A DNA stretch of 64,000 nucleotides, from the NCBI GenBank assembly GCA_016182785.1, contig JACPFU010000010.1, positions 145,713 through 209,712 of the forward strand, in the 5' to 3' direction. Positions 32,576 to 41,365 of this stretch are shown here, in pieces. The notes beneath the pieces were generated by a model. It was not told the origin of the DNA. It saw only the letters and a list, made by a program, of their open reading frames with translations, and did not search any database. Position 1 is the stretch's first letter, and each line of letters opens with the position of its first letter. Both the position numbers and the translations under genes were made by a program. The DNA is from Lysobacterales bacterium (GTDB lineage: Bacteria; Pseudomonadota; Gammaproteobacteria; Xanthomonadales; Ahniellaceae).

Positions 32576-32672
32576 CGGGATCTCCTTCGGCGCGCGGTCG
32601 GCGGTGCGCCGATCGACGCGACGAGCATAGCGAGGTGGAACGGTGTCTCCGCGCCGGCCCCGATGCGATCGG

Positions 32673-33188
32673 TCAGCGCTGGAGAGTGGGTGCAGTGGCG
32701 ACGCGCAATGCCTCGCCCCACGCACGCAGCTTGGCCGCGTACGCGATCGATGCGTTGGCCGGGCTGGTCGAAGGCAGCGCGATGGCGACGGCCGCGAGGT
32801 TCGGGTGATGTCGGCGCAGGCTGCTCGCGGCCTTGGCACCATTGAGCAGGAGGGTGCGGATTCCGCGCTGTGCAGCGAGCAGGCCGGGCACATCGTTGGC
32901 AACTTCGCTGTCGCGCTCGATTGCCGCATCCAGGCTGCCGGCGCGGCTGCATTCGGCCAGCACGTCCCAAACCGCAACGCCGGCCGCGCCGAGCGCGGCG
33001 ACCCGCCGCGGATAGTCCGCCCGCGGGTCGAAGCCGAGCAGTTCGCCGAGGATCGGCCAGAACTGGTTGCGCGGGTGCGCGTAGTACTGCTGCGCGGCGA
33101 GCGAAGCGGCACCCGGCATCGAGCCGAGCACGAGCACGCGCGCGCCGACGTCGAGCAACGGTGCGAGGCTGCGCACGCGCGGGCTCAT
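32673..33188 (-). CDS. hypoxanthine-DNA (deoxyinosine) glycosylase, UDG superfamily
   Basis: 171 residues. The signature VLVLGSMPGAASLAAQQYYAHP and RNQFWPILGELLG matches the deoxyinosine-DNA glycosylase branch of the uracil-DNA glycosylase superfamily, which removes hypoxanthine formed by adenine deamination. The C-terminal ALPSTSPANASIAYAAKLRAW carries the second active-site loop (usual 'LPStSPAn'). Its ATG overlaps the stop of the NRDE gene (ATGA). Confidence 0.85.
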   Translation of the reverse strand: MSPRVRSLAPLLDVGARVLVLGSMPGAASLAAQQYYAHPRNQFWPILGELLGFDPRADYPRRVAALGAAGVAVWDVLAECSRAGSLDAAIERDSEVANDVPGLLAAQRGIRTLLLNGAKAASSLRRHHPNLAAVAIALPSTSPANASIAYAAKLRAWGEALRVATAPTLQR

Positions 33189-33943
33189 CTGGCCTCGATG
33201 CGCACGTCGCTTTGTCCCAGCGCCACGCCCCCGGGGCCGAAGCGACGCTCGATGAAGCGCACGTGGTCGTCAGCGACGAGCACGATGCTGCTGGCGCGGG
33301 TGCCGTAGTCGTCGCCGACGATGAACGCGGCCGAGAGGCGGCGCTCCCATTCGAGCGGCACGCCGGTGCCGGGCAGGTCTTCGTCGGCGGCGATGCGCGG
33401 GTCCGCCAGCGCATCGAACAGCGGCGCGACGTCGTCATCGCCGCGCCCGACCCATTCCGACAGCACCGCCTGCAGCCGCAGCGTCTTCGGCCAAGGCGTG
33501 TCGAGCGCGGCGTTGGACAGCGTGTGCACGCCGGCATCGACCGGATGCAGGCGGGCCTCGGGATGATTGCCGGCGTACCAGAGCCGACCTCGTTCATGCG
33601 CGAGCAGGTTGAAGCGGCCGTAGTCCGCGGCTTCGGCATGGACGCGTTGCAGCTCGGCCTGCAGCGGATCGAGGCGCACGCCGCGATGCACCAGTTCGCC
33701 GCGCGAGCGCCGTCCCGACTCCGGTTGGCCGGTGCGCACATTGGTCACGGCCAGTACGCGTCCGCTTGCGGATGCCAGCAGCCAGCTGCCGCCGGCCTGC
33801 AGGTCGCGGCCACCGAAGACATCGGGCGCGTCCTCATGGAACGCGGCCGCGGCACTCGGCCGCGCATGGAACTCGTCGCGGTTGGCGGCGAGCACCAGGC
33901 GGTAGCGCGGGTGGACGTGCAGGGCAAAAGCGATCAGGCACAT
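33185..33943 (-). CDS. NRDE-family protein (TANGO2-like)
   Basis: 252 residues beginning MCLIAFALHVHPRYRLVLAANRDEF. The N-terminal Cys2 and the Asn-Arg-Asp-Glu motif define the NRDE family related to eukaryotic TANGO2 and to N-terminal nucleophile hydrolases. GGRDLQAGGSWLLAS and VLAVTNVRTG follow as usual. Function in bacteria is unsettled; a heme or lipid-handling role has been proposed for relatives. It is translationally coupled to the glycosylase gene and divergent from phoD. Confidence 0.85.
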   Translation of the reverse strand: MCLIAFALHVHPRYRLVLAANRDEFHARPSAAAAFHEDAPDVFGGRDLQAGGSWLLASASGRVLAVTNVRTGQPESGRRSRGELVHRGVRLDPLQAELQRVHAEAADYGRFNLLAHERGRLWYAGNHPEARLHPVDAGVHTLSNAALDTPWPKTLRLQAVLSEWVGRGDDDVAPLFDALADPRIAADEDLPGTGVPLEWERRLSAAFIVGDDYGTRASSIVLVADDHVRFIERRFGPGGVALGQSDVRIEAR

Positions 33944-34040
33944 GGCGGCACTGGGGGTTGCGCCGATGGTATTGCGTCGGCGGTGTGGTTGTTGCCATCG
34001 TGCGACGGCTGCCAGCACCCCCAATCCCCAAGGAGCAAAC

Positions 34041-36233
34041 ATGAAGCGCTTGACCTCCCGCCGCGAAGCCCTGCGAATCCTCACCGTCGCCGCCAGCGCC
34101 GGCGCCCTCGGACTGAGCGGCTGCGACAGCAGCTCGAACAGCCCGGAACCGACGCCGCAAGACGGCAGCGGCGCGATCATTCCCGCCGAGGCCTCGTTTC
34201 CGCAGGGCATCGCCTCGGGCGACCCGCGCTCGGATGCGGTGGTGCTGTGGACGCGCTTTTTCGAGGCCGGCCAGGCCGGCGACGTGTCGCTGCGCCTGCA
34301 GGTCTCGACCAGCGAGAATTTCGCGACATTGCTGGTCAACCACGATTTCAATGCACGCGCCGCGGCCGACTGGTGCCTGAAGGTGCGCGTGACCGGACTG
34401 ACTGCCGGCACCCGTTACTTCTATCGCTTCCTGCGTGCGCGCAACGGCGATTTCCTGGCCTCGGCGACCGGCCGCACGCGCACCGCACGCGCGATCACCG
34501 ATGCCACGCCGGTGAAGTTCGCGTCGCTGAGCTGCAACGACTACATCGGCCGCTACTTCACCACGCTGATGCCGCTGATGAACGAAGACCTCGACTTCGT
34601 GCTGCATCTCGGTGACGCCATCTACGAGACCACCGGGGACCCGAGCTTCCAGGGCGGTGCCGCAGCGCGTTCGATCACCTTCGACGACCGCGCCGGTGCG
34701 ATCACGCTCGGTGCTGCCGGCTCCACCTACCAGGCGGCGAAGAGCCTCGACAACTATCGCCAGCTGCACCGCACCTACCGCAACGATGCGCTGATGCGCC
34801 AGCTGTACCAGCGTTTCCCGGTGGTCGCGATCTGGGACGACCACGAATTCTCCGACGACTCGTGGAAGGCGATGGGCACCTATCGCGACGGCCTGTTCGA
34901 GGAGCTCGATGCCGAGCGTCGGCGCAATGCCGAGCAGGCCTACTTCGAGTTCATGCCGGTCGACACCGAGCTTGGCGGCAGCCAGGGCGCGCTTGGCGTC
35001 GATCGCGCCCAGCTGTATCCGAACACGACCATGTATCGCAAGCTGCGCTTCGGCCGCGACCTGGAGCTGTTCCTCACCGACTACCGCTCGTACCGCCCGG
35101 ATCACCTGATTCCCGAGGACGCGTTCCCCGGCGCCGTGGTCATGGATCGCGCCGCGCTGACCCAGTTCTTCGCCGCCCAGGGCATTCCCTACGCCGCGAT
35201 ACGCTCGCAGTTCTCGCCCTACCTCGACATCGACCTGCCGCAGTACGCGGTCTACAAGCAGGTGCTGCAGGCGACGCTGACCCAGGCCTACCTCAACGAA
35301 GGCGTCGATCTCGGCCAGGCGGCGTTGCGCGCGCAGAACGCGGCGCGCGGCAATGTCGCGAGCACGATCCTGAATTCGCTGCTTGCCCAGTACAACGCCG
35401 CGGTACCGCCGGCGCAGCAGGTGCCGCTGCTGCCGGCGGCACTGATCGCGACGCTCGACACCGGCATGGCCTGGTACACGCTTGGCAAGACGTCGCTGTT
35501 CGGCTCGGTCGGCTCGCGCTATTTCGTGGTCGAACCGACCTTCAAGATCTACGCCGCATGGATCCACCAGACCCGCGGTGCGCAGGCGCAGAACGCCTTT
35601 GGCGACGTGCAGCTCGACTGGCTCGCGAACCAGATGGCGGCCTCCACGGCAAAGTGGAAGGTGCTCACCAGTTCGGTCTCGACGCGACCGCTGGTGCTCG
35701 ACCTGACCGCACCGGCACTCGGCGTGCCGGCCCCGTTCAACCAGCGCTTCCTGCTCAATGTCGACCAGTGGGACGGCTTCCCGCAGGGCCGGCAGGCGCT
35801 GTTCGCACGGTTGCCCGACGCCACCATCATCCTCTCCGGCGACCTGCACGCGACCCTGCTCGGAAGCAGCAGCCTGCCCGGCGACACCGGCATGGTGGTC
35901 GAAGTGACGACCCCGGCAGTGTCCTCCGCCAGCTTCCGCACCTTGCTTGCCAACACCGCGGCGAACGACCCGCTGCTGGCGCCGCTGGCGGCATCGCTGC
36001 TGCCGGCGCTCGATCAGCTGATCGCGCAGGAAGGGGAACTCGAGTACGTGCAGACGACGCGACCCGGGCATGTGCTGATCACCAGCAACGCGGAGCTGTT
36101 CGAGGCCAACGTCCGCCAGTACGACCCGGCCGTGGTGCTGGCTCCGCCGCCGGCCAATGCGCCCGCGCCGCAGCGCGAGGTCCGCATGCGCTTCGATGGC
36201 GTGCTGGTCGAAACCGAGTTCCAGCCCGGATAG
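34041..36233 (+). CDS. phoD: PhoD-like alkaline phosphatase, Tat-exported lipoprotein
   Basis: 730 residues, with AAGGAG before the ATG. The N-terminus TSRREALRILTVAASAGA is a twin-arginine signal and ends in the lipobox LSGC (Cys28), so the folded enzyme is probably exported by Tat and then lipidated. The N-terminal Fn3-like PhoD domain (FPQGIASGDPRSDAVVLWTR) is followed by the metallophosphatase core: ASLSCNDYIG, HLGDAIYETTG, VVAIWDDHEFSDDSW and ILSGDLHATLLG. PhoD enzymes hydrolyse phosphodiesters and monoesters using Fe3+ and Ca2+. It is longer than typical because of inserts near 370-470 and a C-terminal extension. No pho box was recognised. Confidence 0.88.
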   Translation: MKRLTSRREALRILTVAASAGALGLSGCDSSSNSPEPTPQDGSGAIIPAEASFPQGIASGDPRSDAVVLWTRFFEAGQAGDVSLRLQVSTSENFATLLVNHDFNARAAADWCLKVRVTGLTAGTRYFYRFLRARNGDFLASATGRTRTARAITDATPVKFASLSCNDYIGRYFTTLMPLMNEDLDFVLHLGDAIYETTGDPSFQGGAAARSITFDDRAGAITLGAAGSTYQAAKSLDNYRQLHRTYRNDALMRQLYQRFPVVAIWDDHEFSDDSWKAMGTYRDGLFEELDAERRRNAEQAYFEFMPVDTELGGSQGALGVDRAQLYPNTTMYRKLRFGRDLELFLTDYRSYRPDHLIPEDAFPGAVVMDRAALTQFFAAQGIPYAAIRSQFSPYLDIDLPQYAVYKQVLQATLTQAYLNEGVDLGQAALRAQNAARGNVASTILNSLLAQYNAAVPPAQQVPLLPAALIATLDTGMAWYTLGKTSLFGSVGSRYFVVEPTFKIYAAWIHQTRGAQAQNAFGDVQLDWLANQMAASTAKWKVLTSSVSTRPLVLDLTAPALGVPAPFNQRFLLNVDQWDGFPQGRQALFARLPDATIILSGDLHATLLGSSSLPGDTGMVVEVTTPAVSSASFRTLLANTAANDPLLAPLAASLLPALDQLIAQEGELEYVQTTRPGHVLITSNAELFEANVRQYDPAVVLAPPPANAPAPQREVRMRFDGVLVETEFQPG

Positions 36234-36264
36234 CGGCGGGGCCGAGACCGAAGGCGCGCGGTGA

Positions 36265-36293
36265 CGGAAATGACTCTGTTAGAGTCGTTTCCG
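36265..36293. terminator. inverted repeat downstream of phoD
   Basis: CGGAAATGACTCT (36265-36277) pairs with AGAGTCGTTTCCG (36281-36293) around GTT, with one T-G wobble. It lies 32 bases after the phoD stop and 75 bases before the next ATG. It has no T-run, so it may be a terminator-like structure or an operator. Confidence 0.45.
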
Positions 36294-36366
36294 CCACTCC
36301 CGTCGGCGAAGGCGGGGCGGCAAGCTGTCGGCATGCGGACCTTCCGTCCGCAACTCGGAGCGTGTC

Positions 36367-36786
36367 ATGAAAGCCTTTTCCCTCGTTCGACGCCTGGTCC
36401 TGTCCGGTCTGTTCGCCGCGCTTCCGGCCGCGGCCGTGGAACCCGCGGACCTGCCGCAACTGATCGCCGACACCCAGTACACCGCCGTGTACACCCAGGC
36501 CGATGGCTCCTGGCTGCTGCAGCCGCCGGGTGCCGGCTTGCTGGTGCGCCAGGGCGCGCGCTGCCGCGACGACGCGCGCATCGCCCCCGGGCTGTGGCTG
36601 CTGACCACCGACGCGGTCGGACAGGTCGAGCTGCTGGCGCCCTCGGTGACGCCGTTGCCCCCCGGCCATCCCGAACGCATCCCGCTGTTGTCTTGCGAAT
36701 CGAGTGTCAGCGGCGGGCTGCACCTGCCGGCGGCGTTGATCCAGACGCTGGTGCGCGAGCACGGTGTGGTGCGCATCGATGGTTGA
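36367..36786 (+). CDS. small exported protein of unknown function
   Basis: 139 residues with a signal peptide (LVRRLVLSGLFAALPAAAVE). Two cysteines remain in the mature part (in ARCRDDA and LLSCESSV) and could form a disulfide. No family recognised. The downstream regulator begins inside its last codons (ATG at 36779), so the two are translationally coupled, and the small protein may be linked to that regulator's response. Confidence 0.6.
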   Translation: MKAFSLVRRLVLSGLFAALPAAAVEPADLPQLIADTQYTAVYTQADGSWLLQPPGAGLLVRQGARCRDDARIAPGLWLLTTDAVGQVELLAPSVTPLPPGHPERIPLLSCESSVSGGLHLPAALIQTLVREHGVVRIDG

Positions 36787-37786
36787 GCGGCCGCTCGGAC
36801 TGCGCCTTGGCATCCTCGTCTTCGACGGCGTGATGATGTCGAGCGTGGCGGCACCGAGCGACGCGCTGCGCGTGGCCGACCAGCTCGCGCTGCTGCGCTT
36901 CGGTGCCGCCGCGCCGACCTTTCGCACCGAGCTGATCCACGCCCGCGGCGCGACGTCGGTGCGCACCTCGGGCGGCATGCAGCTGTCCGGCATCGTCGCT
37001 CCCGAGCAGGACCCGGACGTGCTGCTGCTGCCCGGGATCATGCACGGCAGCGCCGCCGAACTGCTGGCGCACTGCGCCGCGCTGGACGCCGAGATCGCAC
37101 TGCTCGGTGCGATGCACGAGCGTGGCGTGCGCATCGCCGGCTGTTGCACCGGCAGTTTCCTGCTGGCCATGAGCGGCCTGCTCGATGGTCGCACCGCGAC
37201 CACCTCGTGGTGGCTGGCGGCAGCGTTTCGCCAGGCATTCCCGCTGGTCGACCTGCAGGCCGACGCGCTCGTGGTCGAATCGGGTTCGGTCACCACCGCC
37301 GGCGGTGCCACCGCGGTGCTCGACTTCGTCTTCCGCCAGATCGCGAGCCGCGTCGACCCCGAGCTGGCGCAGCAGACCGCCAAGTTCCTGCTGGTCGATC
37401 CCGAACGCCAGAGCCAGGCGCCGTACGTGTCCGCGGCCTTGATCGAGAAGCCGCGCTCCACGCTCGGCGAGAAGGTCGAGAAGTTCCTCGCGCAGCAGAT
37501 GCACCGCCCGCTCGGCGTCGCCGAAATCGCCGCGCAAGTCGGCACCAGCGAGCGCACCCTGCTGCGCCACTTCCAGACCCAATACGGCGCCGGACCACTC
37601 GCCCACCTGCAACGCCTGCGCGTCGAACGCGCCAAGGCATTGCTGGAAACCAGCCGCCTCAGTCTCGACGAAATCGTCGAACGCTGCGGCTATTCCGACA
37701 CCGCAAGCTTCCGCAAACTGTTCAAGCGCGAAACCCACCTCACCCCGGCCGACTACCGCCAACGCTTCTCGCTGCGCGCGCACTGA
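36779..37786 (+). CDS. AraC-family regulator with GATase1/DJ-1-like N-terminal domain
   Basis: 335 residues. The N-terminal domain (1-190) is of the class I glutamine amidotransferase-like type: LGILVFDGVMMSSVAAPSD, PDVLLLPGIMHG and GVRIAGCCTGSFLLA with the Cys at the nucleophile elbow. The C-terminal AraC domain (about 235-335) has two helix-turn-helix units (LGVAEIAAQVGTSERTLLRH and LSLDEIVERCGYSDTASFRK) and ends TPADYRQRF. This architecture regulates catabolism of nitrogen compounds such as arginine, betaine or carnitine in Pseudomonas. Direct repeats just downstream may be its binding sites. A GTG 15 bases upstream is another possible start. Confidence 0.85.
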   Translation: MVERPLGLRLGILVFDGVMMSSVAAPSDALRVADQLALLRFGAAAPTFRTELIHARGATSVRTSGGMQLSGIVAPEQDPDVLLLPGIMHGSAAELLAHCAALDAEIALLGAMHERGVRIAGCCTGSFLLAMSGLLDGRTATTSWWLAAAFRQAFPLVDLQADALVVESGSVTTAGGATAVLDFVFRQIASRVDPELAQQTAKFLLVDPERQSQAPYVSAALIEKPRSTLGEKVEKFLAQQMHRPLGVAEIAAQVGTSERTLLRHFQTQYGAGPLAHLQRLRVERAKALLETSRLSLDEIVERCGYSDTASFRKLFKRETHLTPADYRQRFSLRAH

Positions 37787-37789
37787 GCG

Positions 37790-37819
37790 TATTGCCACCC
37801 AACTGACCAGCTATTGCCA
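37790..37819. promoter_or_regulatory. direct repeats TATTGCCA at 22-base spacing
   Basis: TATTGCCA occurs at 37790-37797 and again at 37812-37819, start to start 22 bases (two helical turns), and bases further along also agree. Paired direct half-sites with this phase are what AraC-type regulators use. They lie right after the AraC-type gene and before the orphan exported gene. Confidence 0.5.
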
Positions 37820-37827
37820 GCTCAATG

Positions 37828-37860
37828 GACCGGGTTCGCCAGCCAAACTGGCCATGGCCG
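37828..37860 (+). repeat. left copy of 33-bp inverted repeat flanking the 38005 gene
   Basis: Compared with the reverse complement of 39160-39192, 29 of 33 bases agree, in blocks GACCGG, TTCGCCAGC, AAACTG, CCA and GGCCG separated by single mismatches. The left copy contains an inner GCCAG/CTGGC stem and the palindrome GGCCATGGCC. The pair brackets one atypical gene. Confidence 0.65.
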
Positions 37861-38004
37861 CAACCAACCGCCAGCGACCGGCAACAGCATGACCAGCAAG
37901 AATCGACCCATCGCGGACATCTCAGTGCATCGAAGCGGTATGACGTGGCGTTGGCCGCACAGGTCGTGCGGTCGTACGCTAATGACCATGGCGGAGGACA
38001 TCAC

Positions 38005-39060
38005 TTGAAGACCAGACGCATTGGAGCACTCGCATTTGTCCTGACATTCTGCGCGTCAGCCGTGTCGGTCGAACCTCCTCGCGATGGGCAACAAGCGTTC
38101 CTGTCACGTGCAGTATTTGCGGATGGACGCGTGTGGCTGCTCACTGACGCAGGCCAACTGTCGAGCATTATCGAAGGCGAGGACCGACGAGTTGAGGAGC
38201 AACTCGCCGAGCCCACACACGACATCTGCGTTCAGGATGGCAAGCTTCTCGCGATCACTTGCGATCGTGACCATTGTGATACTGCTTCCTTGCGACACTT
38301 CGACCAGGGCAGTTGGTCCCTGGACGCGACATTCCAAGTTGATGGCGAGCACATCCTTGCGCTTGCTTGTGGGGGTTCAAGGGTGACCGTGCTGACCACC
38401 GGCCGGCTCGTCGACCTTTTCGGTAGCGAGCGCCACGAAGTCAGTCTGTCCCAACCAATAGGTGGTGCATCCGTCTCGACGGTGCACGGTACGTCAGAGA
38501 GTGTGTTCGTTGGCTTCAACGCCGGCGAATGGGGCGGGGGAATGCGGCGTATCGACCGCCGGACCGGCAATGTCAAAGTCGTCGAGAGCAATACCTCCGG
38601 CGAACCTTGCGGCGGACCACTGAATACCGAATGCGACCCAGTCACCGGCATCACTTCGTCGCCGAGAGACAGCCACTGCGTCGTTGCCACGATTGGACTT
38701 GTGCACTTTTTCCCGCGAGGTCGCGTCGTCGAGGTCTGTGGAGAAACAGTCCGACAGATCTACTCGAAGAAATACACGCTTGAGGGCTTTGGAAGGAAGG
38801 CGTCTGAGAACGACGGCGACTTTTCAACCTCGGCTTTCTTCGGATTGTCTAGGCAAGGGAGCTTACTGTGGGCGGTTGGAATCGACGGCATTCACAAGAT
38901 CGGCGCCTACGGAACCTCCACGGTCATGCCGATCCCGAAGTTCAAGGAGATCGGAGGCGTATACGTCAATTTCGACTCGCCCGAGATGGTTCTCGTACTC
39001 ACCAAAGTCAACCAGCGGCGCTCAATCAGCGGAGCCGTGCCGTTGCTTGTCCCTCGTTGA
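38005..39060 (+). CDS. orphan exported protein of atypical base composition
   Basis: 351 residues from the TTG at 38005, chosen because CGGAGGACATCAC lies just before it and because the next residues form a signal peptide (KTRRIGALAFVLTFCASAVS). Its third-codon positions are visibly less GC-rich than those of every neighbour, and codons such as AAG/AAA, TTG, ACA and CTA are common, which suggests horizontal gain. The mature protein has strand-rich repeats (VWLLTDAGQLSSI, ILALACGGSRVTVL, LLWAVGIDGIHKIG) that could be propeller blades, and several cysteines. I recognise no family. It lies between inverted 33-bp repeats and beside an AraC-type regulator. Confidence 0.7.
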   Translation: MKTRRIGALAFVLTFCASAVSVEPPRDGQQAFLSRAVFADGRVWLLTDAGQLSSIIEGEDRRVEEQLAEPTHDICVQDGKLLAITCDRDHCDTASLRHFDQGSWSLDATFQVDGEHILALACGGSRVTVLTTGRLVDLFGSERHEVSLSQPIGGASVSTVHGTSESVFVGFNAGEWGGGMRRIDRRTGNVKVVESNTSGEPCGGPLNTECDPVTGITSSPRDSHCVVATIGLVHFFPRGRVVEVCGETVRQIYSKKYTLEGFGRKASENDGDFSTSAFFGLSRQGSLLWAVGIDGIHKIGAYGTSTVMPIPKFKEIGGVYVNFDSPEMVLVLTKVNQRRSISGAVPLLVPR

Positions 39061-39159
39061 CGCTGACCGACGCGCCGCCGCGTGCCGATTCGACAGCTCG
39101 CCGATGTCTGCTATGCGCCGATCTCGGCGCCCGTTGTCTATCATGGGCCGTCGGTCTGC

Positions 39160-39192
39160 CGGCCGTGGTCAGTTTCGCTGGCGAAGCCGGTC
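39160..39192 (-). repeat. right copy of 33-bp inverted repeat flanking the 38005 gene
   Basis: Reverse complement matches 37828-37860 at 29 of 33 positions. It lies 100 bases after the stop of the orphan gene and 68 bases before the stop of the opposing M13 peptidase gene. I see no target-site duplication outside the two copies. The remainder of 39061-39259 holds no gene. Confidence 0.65.
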
Positions 39193-39259
39193 GGTTGCCG
39201 TGGCGGAGGTGGTCGAGTCGTTGGCGGTTTGGCGTTGAGTTGCGTGCGTTCTGGCTTTG

Positions 39260-41284
39260 CTACCAGATCTGCACCCTCGTCGGTTCCGGGCGCACCATGG
39301 CGTCGCCGTCGTGGCAGTCGAAGGCTTCGCGGAAGGCGGAGAGGTTCGAGAGCGGGCCGTTGACGCGGAACTTTCCGGGGGCGTGCGGGCCGACGTTGAC
39401 CTGGAGTTTCAGCGCGGCGTCGGTGTAGTTGCGGCGCCAGATCTGCGCCCAGCCGTGGAAGAAGCGCTGCTGCGGCGTGAGCCCGTCGATCTTCGCCTGC
39501 GGCCGGCCCTTGAGTGCGAGTTCGAGCGCGGCGCTGGCCATGGTCAGGCCGCCGAGGTCGCCGATGTTTTCGCCGAGCGCGACGCGGCCGTTGAGCTTGA
39601 AGCCGGGCAGCGCCTCGAACTCCGCGGCCTGCGTCACCAGGCGGTCGGCGCGGGACTCGAACTCCTTGCGGTCGGAGGGCGTCCACCACAGGTTCAGGCG
39701 ACCCTGCGCGTCGAAGCGCGAACCGGAGTCGTCGAAGCCGTGCAGCAGCTCGTGCCCGATCACGCCGCCGATGGCGCCGTAATTCAACGCGTCGTCGGCA
39801 GCGAGGTCGAAGAACGGCGGCTGCAGGATGCCGGCCGGGAACACGATCTCGTTCCACACCGCGTTGTAGTACGCGTTCACCTGCTGCGGCGGCATGTTCC
39901 ATTCGCGGCGGTCGATCGGCGCGCCGATCTTGGCGAAGTTGAGCCGCGCGAGATGTGCCTGCAGCGTGCGCACATTCTCGAAGTGGGCGTCGCGCGCGAG
40001 GTGCACGCCGCTGTAGTCCTTCCATTTCTCGGTGTAGCCGATCTTGGCGGTGAAGGTCGACCACTTCTCGATCGCCTGCGCGCGCGTGGCCTCGCCCATC
40101 CACGGCAGCTGCTTGAGACGGGCCAGCAGCGCGGCGCGCAGGTGTCCGATCAACGCCTGCATGCGCGCCTTCGCCGCCGGCGGGAAATGTTCCGCGACGA
40201 ACAACTGCCCGAGCGGATCGCCGAGCAGGAAGTTCATCTGCTCGACCGTGCGCTCGTCGCGCGGCTTGAGCTGCTTCTGTCCGCGCAGGACGGTGCCGCT
40301 GAACGCAAAATCGGCGTCGACGAAGCGCTTCGACAGGTTCGCCGCGGCGCCGTTCACCAGATGCCAGCGCAGGTAGGCCTGCAGATCGCGGATCGGTGTC
40401 TCGGCCAGTTCGCGCTGCATCGCGGCGAAGAACTTCGGGTGTGACAGCGAGAATTCGCCGGGCTCGCGCACGCCGATCGCGGCGAAGAACGCGCTCCAGT
40501 CGAAGGCCGGCGTCGCCGCGTTGGCGGCAGCGAGCGCAACCACGTTGTAGCTCTTGTTCGGATCGCGCAGTTCTTCGCGCGGCAGTGCGGCTTCGGCCAG
40601 CCGCGTCTCCAGCGCGAGCACGGCATCGGCCTGCTTGCGTGCCTTGCGCGCACGCACGCCGGCGAGCTCCAGCATGGTTGCGATGTGCGCGCGGTACTGC
40701 TCGCGCAGCGCGGTCGACTCGGCGTCGCCGCGCAGGTAGTAGTCGCGGTTCGGCAGGCCGAGCCCGCCCTGGCTGGCATAGGCGATGACGCGGGTGTTGT
40801 CCTTCAGGTCCTGACGCACGTTCAGGCCAAACAGCACCGGCGTGCCGCGCGCATGCCAGGCGCGCACCAGCGCGGCGACGTCATCGCGACGGCGGATGCG
40901 GTCGATGGCCTTGAGGTCGGCGGCAAGCGGCTGCGCGTCGACCTGTTGGAGCCGGGCCTCATCCAGCGCGGCGGCGTAGAACGCGCCGACCAGCCCCTGC
41001 GGCGAATCCGCGGCCGCGTCGGTCTGGGCCATCGCGGAGTTTGCGATCGCGCGCAGCTTGGCGTTGTTGCGGTCGTCGAGTTCGTTGAACGTGCCCCAGC
41101 TCGAATACGCGGCGGGCACCGGGTTGCGCGCGAGCCAGGCGCCGTTGGCGTGCTGGTAGAAGTCGCTGCAGGCCGCGCTGGTGACGTCGAAATTGCGCGG
41201 ATCGAGGCCGCCGGCATTGGACTGCGCCAGGGTCGGGCCGATGGCCAGCGCCGCCGCAGCGACGAGCAGGAAGCGAGCGGTCAT
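39260..41284 (-). CDS. exported M13-family zinc endopeptidase (neprilysin/PepO-like)
   Basis: 674 residues. A signal peptide (LLVAAAALAIGPTLAQS) predicts the periplasm. The N-terminal M13 domain begins with CSDFYQHANGAWLARNPVP. The zinc site is GHELLHGFDDSG with His511, Glu512 and His515; the third ligand is in GENIGDLGG. NAYYNAVWNEIVFPAGILQPPFF is the family block just before it, and the C-terminus has HAPGKFRVNGPLSN and the final Trp. These enzymes cleave small peptides. Single gene, convergent with the orphan gene. Confidence 0.92.
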   Translation of the reverse strand: MTARFLLVAAAALAIGPTLAQSNAGGLDPRNFDVTSAACSDFYQHANGAWLARNPVPAAYSSWGTFNELDDRNNAKLRAIANSAMAQTDAAADSPQGLVGAFYAAALDEARLQQVDAQPLAADLKAIDRIRRRDDVAALVRAWHARGTPVLFGLNVRQDLKDNTRVIAYASQGGLGLPNRDYYLRGDAESTALREQYRAHIATMLELAGVRARKARKQADAVLALETRLAEAALPREELRDPNKSYNVVALAAANAATPAFDWSAFFAAIGVREPGEFSLSHPKFFAAMQRELAETPIRDLQAYLRWHLVNGAAANLSKRFVDADFAFSGTVLRGQKQLKPRDERTVEQMNFLLGDPLGQLFVAEHFPPAAKARMQALIGHLRAALLARLKQLPWMGEATRAQAIEKWSTFTAKIGYTEKWKDYSGVHLARDAHFENVRTLQAHLARLNFAKIGAPIDRREWNMPPQQVNAYYNAVWNEIVFPAGILQPPFFDLAADDALNYGAIGGVIGHELLHGFDDSGSRFDAQGRLNLWWTPSDRKEFESRADRLVTQAAEFEALPGFKLNGRVALGENIGDLGGLTMASAALELALKGRPQAKIDGLTPQQRFFHGWAQIWRRNYTDAALKLQVNVGPHAPGKFRVNGPLSNLSAFREAFDCHDGDAMVRPEPTRVQIW

Positions 41285-41365
41285 GAAGCACTCCAGCGAA
41301 GAGGAAGGACGATGGTAGGTGCCGCTGTGCCGCGATCGCAGCGTTGCGGGACGAGCCGTCGTCGA

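Noticed and set aside
37828..37860. Reading the 33-bp flanking repeats as integron attC sites
   Set aside because: No GTTRRRY/RYYYAAC core pair in the right arrangement and no integron integrase nearby.
37890..38008. Short forward frame before the orphan gene, starting MTSKNRPIADIS
   Set aside because: No ribosome-binding site or family resemblance; it overlaps the real TTG start region with its clear ribosome-binding site.
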